A stretch of DNA of 64,000 nucleotides from JAEUJZ01 sp964460115 (lineage in GTDB: Bacteria > Myxococcota_A > Polyangia > Palsa-1104 > JAEUJZ01): NCBI GenBank assembly GCA_964460115.1, contig CAYWPR010000022.1, positions 1 to 64,000 on the forward strand. The letters are read 5' to 3'. Below, one piece after another: positions 15,358 through 22,174 of this stretch; the stretch's first letter is position 1; every line of letters starts with the position of its first letter. The notes under the pieces are model-generated. The model was given only the letters and a program-made list of their open reading frames with translations, was not told the DNA's origin and did no database searches. The translations under genes were made by a program, and so were the position numbers.

Positions 15358-17681
15358 AGCTCTTCACCGCGAGCGACCTCTTGCGTGAGCTCGGCCACGG
15401 CATCGGCCAAAGCAGCTTCCGGATCAGGCTCGGCAAATTCTAATAGCTCTGCCGCGGCGGCGTCCTGCAAGTCGGAATCGCGCGGCGCATTTTCGGAAAC
15501 GGTGCCGGCCTTTGGCGTTTGAGGGGCCGGCTTGGAGTCGGCGCCGCCGTGAAAAAATGCCAGCACCGCTTCCGCGGCGCGGCGATTCATTGTCGGCACG
15601 GCCAAAAGTTCGTCCAGCGAGGCCTCACGGATGCGCCGGACGCTGCCGAGTGCACGCAAGAGCGCGCTTTGGCGCTTGGGACCCACGCCGCCTATATCGG
15701 CAAGCTGCGAGCGAATGACGCGTTTGCTGCGCAGCTTTTTGTGAAAACCCACGGCAACGCGATGCGCTTCATCGCGAATGCGGCTTAACACGAAAAGCTC
15801 GGCCGTGTTCGGACGCAGCCGAATGGGTTCTTTGGTGCGAGGCAAAAAGACGCGATCCGGATGCTCTTCTCCTCCGCTGTCCGTGCGCTCTTTGGCCAGG
15901 CCAATGACATCGAGCTCTGTCGCCCAGCTTATGCCCTGGTCTTTGAATGCGGCCAGCGCCGTGGCCAGTTGGCCCTTGCCGCCGTCCACCACCAAAAGGT
16001 CGGGCAATGCCCAGGCGCTGTCCTCGGCGTTGTCGCTTTCGGCTTCGCCTTCGGCGAATTCTACCGGCGGCGCTTCAATGTTCAAGGTGGGGCCTTGATA
16101 GCCGTCCGCGCCGCCACGGTCACGCGCCGATAGAAGCGCCGCTGAGCGGCGCGCGGCCATCGTCGCCGGCGAATAGGCATCGCTGCTAGCCGGTGCCTGC
16201 GCATCGGCTTTGCTGGACAATTTCGCGCGGCGCAGACGGCGCGACAGCACTTCATACATTGCCGCAAAGTCGTCGTTGTTGACGCTGCGTACCTTAAAAG
16301 TGCGGTATTCGCTGCGCGCCGGCTCACCGTCGATAAAAACCACGCGCGAGGCGACTGTGTCAGTGCCCTGCAAATGCGAGATGTCGAAACATTCGATGCG
16401 GCGCGGCAAGCGCTTTAGCCCGAGCCGCCGTTGTAGCTTGGACAGCGCATCTTCGGCATCGCGCGACTTGTTGCGACGGGTGGCATAGCTGACCGCGGCA
16501 TTTTTATTGGCCAGTTCGACAAGCTTGGCGCGCGCTCCGCGCTGCGGGGCCAAAACTTCGACGCGATGGCGGCGCGAGCGATCTTGCAGTTGCTCGGCCG
16601 CGCGTTCGTTGAGCCATTCGCGTTTGGCGTCCAGATCTTCGATGGCGAGCGGCAGCAGCACCTCGCCGGGAAGATAGTTGCCGGCGTCGTAATAAAGCCC
16701 GACGAAGGCTGAAATCGATTCGGCATCGGGAAATTCCTGATCGGGAAAGCGAAAGCTGCGCCGTCCAAGCAGCTTGCCCTGGCGCACAAACAGCACGGCG
16801 ATTTCTAAAATGTCCCCTTGGCGAAAATAGCCAAATACGTCCTGATCGATGAATTTCGCCGAGACCACCCGCTGCTCTTCCAGCGTCTGCTCGAGCGCAT
16901 GCAATTGATCGCGCAGCACCGCCGCGGTTTCGTATTCCAAAGTGTCGGAAGCAATCTGCATGCGGCTGCGCAGGCGTTCGCACAATTCGGAATTTTTGCC
17001 GTCTAGAAACAACGAAACGTCGCGAACCTGCTCGCCATATTTTTCTGTCGAAATGGGAAATACGCAGGGGGCGTCGCAGCGTTTGATTTGATATTGCAAG
17101 CACGGGCGCTGGCGCGAATTTAGCACCTGATCCGTGCACGTGCGCAGTTTGAAGTGCCGATTGACGATGCGCAGCGTTTGCCGGCAGGAAGTCGCCGAAT
17201 GGTAGGGCCCAAAATAGCGGGCTCCGTCGTCTTTCAGACGGCGCGTAACTTCAAGGCGCGGATAGCGCGCCCGCGGATCCAGCCGCAGCACCAAATAGTT
17301 TTTGTCATCGACGAGCTTGACGTTGAATTTGGGCTTGTGCTGCTTGATCAGATTGTTTTCCAGCAGCAAGGCTTCTTTCTCGTTGCTGGTGACCACCGTC
17401 TCGATATCGCCAAGCAGGCGGTTGAGCAGGCGTACAAAAGCGCGCGTATCGCCGGATTCGCTAAAGTACGAACGCACCCGCTGACGCAAATTGGCGGCCT
17501 TGCCGACGTAGACGATGCGCGCCTTTTTGTCCTTCATCAAATAGACGCCAGGGCTAGTAGGCAGGCGGTCTATTAGTTCGGCCAGTGATCCTTCGGGAGC
17601 TTGTTCATCGGAAATAACGGAGGCGCTTGCAGGGGTAAGGCTCTCGGGCTTTACCTCTGAAACTGTGCGTTTTTTTCTCAC
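15354..17681 (-). CDS. uvrC: UvrC, excinuclease ABC subunit C (extended)
   Basis: UvrC makes both incisions during nucleotide excision repair with UvrA and UvrB. The 775-residue protein has a GIY-YIG nuclease domain (GVYLMKD at 45-51, YVGKA at 58-62), a Cys-rich stretch (LRTCTDQVLNSRQRPCLQYQIKRCDAPC) that may bind an iron-sulfur cluster, a UVR motif for UvrB contact, the C-terminal RNase H-like endonuclease (FDISHLQGTD, DLLVVDGGKGQLA) and helix-hairpin-helix motifs (ADIGGVGPKRQSALL). Usual length is about 600. The excess comes from an insert of roughly 70 residues inside the RNase H domain, after RRAKLSSKADAQA, and an acidic tail of about 60 residues. Confidence 0.95.
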   Translation of the reverse strand: MRKKRTVSEVKPESLTPASASVISDEQAPEGSLAELIDRLPTSPGVYLMKDKKARIVYVGKAANLRQRVRSYFSESGDTRAFVRLLNRLLGDIETVVTSNEKEALLLENNLIKQHKPKFNVKLVDDKNYLVLRLDPRARYPRLEVTRRLKDDGARYFGPYHSATSCRQTLRIVNRHFKLRTCTDQVLNSRQRPCLQYQIKRCDAPCVFPISTEKYGEQVRDVSLFLDGKNSELCERLRSRMQIASDTLEYETAAVLRDQLHALEQTLEEQRVVSAKFIDQDVFGYFRQGDILEIAVLFVRQGKLLGRRSFRFPDQEFPDAESISAFVGLYYDAGNYLPGEVLLPLAIEDLDAKREWLNERAAEQLQDRSRRHRVEVLAPQRGARAKLVELANKNAAVSYATRRNKSRDAEDALSKLQRRLGLKRLPRRIECFDISHLQGTDTVASRVVFIDGEPARSEYRTFKVRSVNNDDFAAMYEVLSRRLRRAKLSSKADAQAPASSDAYSPATMAARRSAALLSARDRGGADGYQGPTLNIEAPPVEFAEGEAESDNAEDSAWALPDLLVVDGGKGQLATALAAFKDQGISWATELDVIGLAKERTDSGGEEHPDRVFLPRTKEPIRLRPNTAELFVLSRIRDEAHRVAVGFHKKLRSKRVIRSQLADIGGVGPKRQSALLRALGSVRRIREASLDELLAVPTMNRRAAEAVLAFFHGGADSKPAPQTPKAGTVSENAPRDSDLQDAAAAELLEFAEPDPEAALADAVAELTQEVARGEEL

Positions 17682-17830
17682 CGTTTCGGCTGCCTAAGCT
17701 GTTTGCGGCCATCATTGCCGACTTCGTGGCCAGACGGTAGTTTAATTCGCTCCGTCGGGCGTAAATGGCCGGTTTTTGTGCAGGTAAAGTCCACAAAGTC
17801 TTTACCTGCTTTACCAAAAATTTTACCCCT
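17632..17830 (-). promoter_or_regulatory. cluster of GGTAAAG/CTTTACC motifs around the uvrC start
   Basis: The uvrC upstream region and its first codons contain repeated GGTAAAG-like words in both orientations: GGGGTAAGG (17632-17640), CTTTACCTC (17649-17657), CAGGTAAAG (17781-17789), CTTTACCTG (17800-17808), CTTTACCA (17809-17816) and TTTTACCCC (17821-17829). Two of them form a perfect nine-base inverted repeat with a ten-base spacer. This may be an operator or an RNA hairpin controlling uvrC; it does not match the LexA box patterns I know. Confidence 0.45.
17781..17808. repeat. perfect 9-bp inverted repeat upstream of uvrC
   Basis: CAGGTAAAG and CTTTACCTG are separated by ten bases. The element lies about 100 bases upstream of the uvrC start and 46 bases downstream of the ferritin/ATP-grasp gene. 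It could end transcription of the latter or bind a dimeric regulator. Confidence 0.6.
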
Positions 17831-17853
17831 GGCTACTTTTAAAAAAGGTCGGG

Positions 17854-19899
17854 TCATTCTTCCAATTCTTGAAGAATTGCCGACAATAAATTTGGCGTAG
17901 CGGTCTGTAAAAGGGCCGGCCCGCGCGGCAGCGGGCAGATGTATGTGACGTCGGATTTTGCCGCAACGAACGTCAATGATTTTGCCGAAAACTGCCGGGG
18001 TGCTTGCAATAGCAGCGCCCAGGCCGAGCCGGGTTTCGCCTGTGGCATGCGTCGTACGAGTCCGAGCGCCACCGTGCCAGTGGTAAACCGAGCATTCAGC
18101 TCGACAATGGGTCGCAGCACTGGCAAGCCCGTGGGACCGATGAAGACAAAAGCGTCCACTCCGGCGATTCCGAAAAAGCCTTCTGCGGCGGCGGCAGTGC
18201 CAAGCTGCTCGGCCGCTTGCTGCAGCGCGGCCTCGGTCGCACTGTCGATGCCGGCGCATAGTTCGCCATTTTCAGCGCGGACGCCGCGGTTGCCGCGTAT
18301 TTGCCCGCTTTGCGTCACAATCTGCGTGGTCGTGCCCAAAATTTCCACGTGAGTGGGGCGCAGCATCAGTTGCACCGATAAGTCCACGACGCGGTGCAGC
18401 CAAGGTTCGACAATGCCGCCGCCGCGCTCGGCCAATGCCAACCAGGCGGCCGAAGCTATAGGCGGCTGCAGCAAGCCGTTTTCCAGCCGTCCAAAGATTC
18501 GTCCGCGGCCACTTGTGCCAAGCCGCGGTTTGATCACAAATCGCGAACCGAGCCACTGCGGCCAAGCGCGAACGAGTGCCAAAAGTCGCTCATTGGCGCG
18601 GGCTGGCTCTAAACAATCGCTGGCTGCAAACACCGCAAACAAGCCGCGCAGGCATTCGGGAACTAGATTCAAGGCGGCGCTTTGTTTCAGCGCAAAAGCC
18701 TTGTCATGAACGTGTAAAACGGTTTCGGGAGCCGGTCCGACTAGCGGCAGCCGATGCGCTTTGGCCGTCTCAACAGCGCTTGCTGTGTTCAACCAGGCCA
18801 CAAGTCCGCCTTGCGGCGCCACTTCAGCCAGGCAGGGCAGGGCAGGCGCTTGGTTCGCCGCGGACAGCGCCAAAGCTTGCCGCCAGGCGTCTTGTGCGGC
18901 GCTGTCACCGGGGGGAAGCATATGCGGAGCCTGGCCCGCAAACAGAGCCGCCCAGGCTCCGTACAGACCGCGTAGAAAACCGCGCGCCGAGCTTGGAACC
19001 GGCGAATTTTCTTCTGCGCCCAGATTGGGCAATAACCATAGTTCCGACGAACTGGAAAAAGGCGCCGCCGCGGGCAAAAGCGGACGATAGGGCGCGGCCT
19101 GCGCAACGTAGGTAATGAAGGATTCGTCAAAGCCGGCCTGACGGCGCGACGCGACATCAAAGCGCCGGCCTTTGGCCCGCGCCGCAGTCAGCGGAAACGG
19201 CACGGTTCGCAAATAGGCGGCAATGTCGCTTTCACCTTGGCGCTTGAGCCGCCGCAACCAGCGCACCGCCAGTCGCACATGGCGAATTTCGTCGTCGTGT
19301 ACTCGCTTTAGCACGGCCGCTGTCGCTTCATCTCCCGCCGCGGCAAAGGCGTCGCGGTACATAAGCGCAAAGTCCAGATTGGCTTGCTCAAAGGTCAACC
19401 CGAGCGCGCACAAAAAGGCCAGAGGCGGATCCTCGGACGCTTCGATGCGAGCACAGTGCTGCCACAAATAGTCGGACAGCGGTCCGTCTTCAAACTGTGC
19501 TCCGTGTGCCAAAAGACGGCTTAGATAAAGGCGCAGATGCTCTTGCTCTTCTTCCAGAATCAGCAGAAAACCGCGCCGCAGCGAAGCGGGCAGCGTCGGA
19601 AAACGCAGTACCGCCCAGGCAAATAGCTCAATGGCTTGCAGTTCGTGATGCGCAAAGCGCCGCAAACACTCAATGCGCGCCGATTTTTCGTGCAGCGCGC
19701 CAAGTCCCGGCAACCGCTGGCCCCCCTTCTGCAGCCGCAGCGCTGAAGATCGCGCCGGAGCGCCAATGCGCATCGCCGGGATCTCCGGCAAAAGCGGCAA
19801 CAGCCGACCGCTTGGGTCGCGCGGCGGCGAAAGCTTGCTGTTTAAATCGCCCTGCAAAAGTACGGAACGGCAAAAATCCTGCGCGCTCAGCTCAGCCAT
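17854..19899 (-). CDS. DUF455 ferritin-like domain fused to ATP-grasp ligase
   Basis: Two catalytic modules are joined in one 681-residue chain. Residues about 75-240 match the DUF455 ferritin-like family, with a complete set of likely diiron ligands: Glu86 in HHELQAIEL, Glu118-x2-His121 in EEEQEH, Glu171 in TFEQANLD and Glu204-x2-His207 in DDEIRHV. After a linker of about 190 residues comes an ATP-grasp domain with the nucleotide loop VIKPRLGTSGRGRIFG near 455 and the metal-binding VELNARF near 600. ATP-grasp enzymes usually join a carboxylate to an amine through an acyl phosphate, and ferritin-like diiron proteins usually oxidise or hydroxylate. No signal peptide is seen, so it acts in the cytoplasm. 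The substrate is unknown. It follows the STAND ATPase gene by 38 bases on the same strand. Confidence 0.82.
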   Translation of the reverse strand: MAELSAQDFCRSVLLQGDLNSKLSPPRDPSGRLLPLLPEIPAMRIGAPARSSALRLQKGGQRLPGLGALHEKSARIECLRRFAHHELQAIELFAWAVLRFPTLPASLRRGFLLILEEEQEHLRLYLSRLLAHGAQFEDGPLSDYLWQHCARIEASEDPPLAFLCALGLTFEQANLDFALMYRDAFAAAGDEATAAVLKRVHDDEIRHVRLAVRWLRRLKRQGESDIAAYLRTVPFPLTAARAKGRRFDVASRRQAGFDESFITYVAQAAPYRPLLPAAAPFSSSSELWLLPNLGAEENSPVPSSARGFLRGLYGAWAALFAGQAPHMLPPGDSAAQDAWRQALALSAANQAPALPCLAEVAPQGGLVAWLNTASAVETAKAHRLPLVGPAPETVLHVHDKAFALKQSAALNLVPECLRGLFAVFAASDCLEPARANERLLALVRAWPQWLGSRFVIKPRLGTSGRGRIFGRLENGLLQPPIASAAWLALAERGGGIVEPWLHRVVDLSVQLMLRPTHVEILGTTTQIVTQSGQIRGNRGVRAENGELCAGIDSATEAALQQAAEQLGTAAAAEGFFGIAGVDAFVFIGPTGLPVLRPIVELNARFTTGTVALGLVRRMPQAKPGSAWALLLQAPRQFSAKSLTFVAAKSDVTYICPLPRGPALLQTATPNLLSAILQELEE

Positions 19900-19937
19900 G
19901 CGGCGCGCATATTACTGTTCCAGGGCTTCCTTGGCAT

Positions 19938-22085
19938 TTACTGATTGGAGGTGCCGGGGCGCGTCGCGGCTTTCCACAGCGACAGAGCGGCTCTTACTTT
20001 TTCGGCGCGCGGGTCGCAGGATTCTTCGCGAATGCGCAGCGCGATTTCGGCCGCGGCAATGGCGTCTTTGCGCCGCCCGGTGGCCAAAAGGGCCAGCGCT
20101 CGATTCCACGACGAATTGCCTTCGCCGCGGCGGTCCCCGACGAGCACCGCAATCTTTAAGTGCTGGTCGTAATACTCGATGGCTTTCTGAGGCTGACCGT
20201 TCATGCGCTGGGCCAACCCCAAATTGCCGAGCGCCCGGCCTTCGCTACGCATGTCACTAAGCGACCGGGCGATGGCCAGCTCCTGTTCAAAATTCGCAAT
20301 GGCTTGTCCGGCTTGCCCAAGTTCCAAATGCGCCAGCCCCAAATTGCCAAGCGCATTGCCCTCGCCACGGCGATCGTTGAGTTCGCGCGCGATGGCCAGG
20401 CTGGGCTGAAAACAAGCAACCGCCTGCTGCGTCTGTCCCATCTCCAAATGCGCCAGACCAAGGCTGCTGAGCGTATGGCCCTCGGTATTGCGATCGCCAA
20501 CTTTGCGGCAAACTTGCAAGCTCTGGTTGTAATAATCTAGGGCCTGTCCCATTTGTCCCAGGTCGCGGTATACAAGGCCGACGTAGCCAAGCAGCCGCCC
20601 TTCACTGCTTGTATCGCCCAGCCGGCGGGCCGCGTTTAGCGCTGCTTCTAGCCAGCGCAGCCGCAGCCGCGGCGCCAAGCGCTGAGTCAGCAGGCTATGG
20701 CCCAAAAGTGCCAGTTCGATGCAGCGCTTGGCGGCATTTTCATCCTGCTGACTGCGCTCGGCCGCCCACATTTGAGCAGCCTCAAAATGCGCGCGGTCGC
20801 GATCAAAGCGCGCCAATCCTTCTAGCAAGCCCTCGCGCCCCTCGCGAAAGCGCTGCTCGCAGCTTTGCAAAACGCGGGTGTAGTGCAGCGCAAAGCGCGT
20901 CCGAGCCGGTTGCTCGTGGCTGGTGTCGCTTTGGGCCTGCGCAAAAGCGCGAACCAGGGTGTGAATCTGAAAAAGGTAGCTCTTGCTGTCAAACTCCAGA
21001 AGGTAGCTGCGCTGCAAGCGCCGCAAGATCTCGGGCAGGGCCGAGGCATGCTCGGGCAAGGTGACTACCGCCTCGGCGGCCTCGCGATCAAAAGCGCCGT
21101 TGAAAATCGTCAATTGCGCAAGTGCACTGCGACTCCAGGGGTCGATGTTGCGCCAGCCCATGCCAATCGCCGCCTGCATGTCCAGCGACGTGCCTTCGCC
21201 CGGACGCAGCGTCTCCAGGCGGGCGCGCTCGGCCTTTAGTTGCTGAAACAAATCGGGATATTGGCGCGTCGGATCATCGCGAAGTACGTTGCCCAAAATC
21301 TGCAAGGCCAAAGGCTGATTGCTGACCCGCGCCGCCAGCTCGGCCGCTTGCATAGAAGACAGACGCGAATACAGCGTTCGCAACAAGGCAGCGGCGTCGG
21401 CACTGGGCAGCGCATCAAGCTCAAGCAGATGATGCGTGGTCGCCCCGGGCAGGGAGATGCGGTTGCGCGTGGTGATAAGCAGTGCACAACCGGGCGGCGG
21501 TAGCAGCGGCCGTACTTGTGCGGCATCGCGCGCGTCGTCCGCGACAATGAGTACGCGCTGACCGCTAAGCAGCGAGCGATACAGATTGATAAGCGGCTCA
21601 AGCTCGATGGGCAGCCGAGTATCACCGCCCGGAAGAACGCGAATCACCCGTTCCAGGGCCAGCTCGGGCCGCATCGGCGCTTCGGATTGGCCGCGCAAAT
21701 CCACAAGGACTTGAATCGGAAACAAGGCCTGCAGTTCTACCGCGACGCGGTACGCCAGCTCGGTTTTGCCAATGCCTCCGACGTTGCGCACTCCGGTGAT
21801 GGTCGCTACCGCTCCAGTGGCCGAGCGCAGCATGCGCGACAGCCGCTCGACTTCCGCGGCGCGGCCAATGAAGCTGCTCACCGGCTCGCGGATTTGCCGG
21901 CTAAGAAGCTGCCTTAAACTATGCGCCTGCTGCGCTCCGCTAAAATCGCTGATGCTGTTGCGATCGCCGATGGAAATCGGGTCGGCGCTTAACAAAGAGC
22001 CAAGCCCTTTGTCTTTGTCCAGGGTTTTGTCCGCCGGTGCGGGGCGACGCGGGTCTGCGTCTCGCCTATTTTCTGGCACATTCAA
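19938..22085 (-). CDS. STAND (NB-ARC) ATPase with C-terminal TPR repeats
   Basis: A signal-transduction ATPase of the STAND class. Residues 1-65 are polar and contain IGDRNSISDFSG; the NB-ARC module starts at SSFIGRAAEVERL (71-83), with the P-loop GVRNVGGIGKTE (98-109), a Walker B-like strand VLIVADDARD and the sensor-like LLITTRNR. A winged-helix-like stretch follows, then about five 40-residue tetratricopeptide repeats (about 495-700) with the pattern GLAHLELGQ..QAI..FEQ.LAIAR. Such proteins oligomerise on ligand binding by the repeats and then activate a partner. There is no fused effector domain, so the downstream ferritin/ATP-grasp protein is a candidate partner. No ATG is near the 5' end; TTG at 22085 or GTG at 22079 must be used. 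Confidence 0.85.
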   Translation of the reverse strand: MNVPENRRDADPRRPAPADKTLDKDKGLGSLLSADPISIGDRNSISDFSGAQQAHSLRQLLSRQIREPVSSFIGRAAEVERLSRMLRSATGAVATITGVRNVGGIGKTELAYRVAVELQALFPIQVLVDLRGQSEAPMRPELALERVIRVLPGGDTRLPIELEPLINLYRSLLSGQRVLIVADDARDAAQVRPLLPPPGCALLITTRNRISLPGATTHHLLELDALPSADAAALLRTLYSRLSSMQAAELAARVSNQPLALQILGNVLRDDPTRQYPDLFQQLKAERARLETLRPGEGTSLDMQAAIGMGWRNIDPWSRSALAQLTIFNGAFDREAAEAVVTLPEHASALPEILRRLQRSYLLEFDSKSYLFQIHTLVRAFAQAQSDTSHEQPARTRFALHYTRVLQSCEQRFREGREGLLEGLARFDRDRAHFEAAQMWAAERSQQDENAAKRCIELALLGHSLLTQRLAPRLRLRWLEAALNAARRLGDTSSEGRLLGYVGLVYRDLGQMGQALDYYNQSLQVCRKVGDRNTEGHTLSSLGLAHLEMGQTQQAVACFQPSLAIARELNDRRGEGNALGNLGLAHLELGQAGQAIANFEQELAIARSLSDMRSEGRALGNLGLAQRMNGQPQKAIEYYDQHLKIAVLVGDRRGEGNSSWNRALALLATGRRKDAIAAAEIALRIREESCDPRAEKVRAALSLWKAATRPGTSNQ

Positions 22086-22174
22086 AGATTATCAGGGCGT
22101 CCCGCGCCGGTCGAGCCGATGTGCGCGTGTACAAAGGGGTTTGTTGCGGCGCTTCTGTGCTATGTTGCCGCCGC

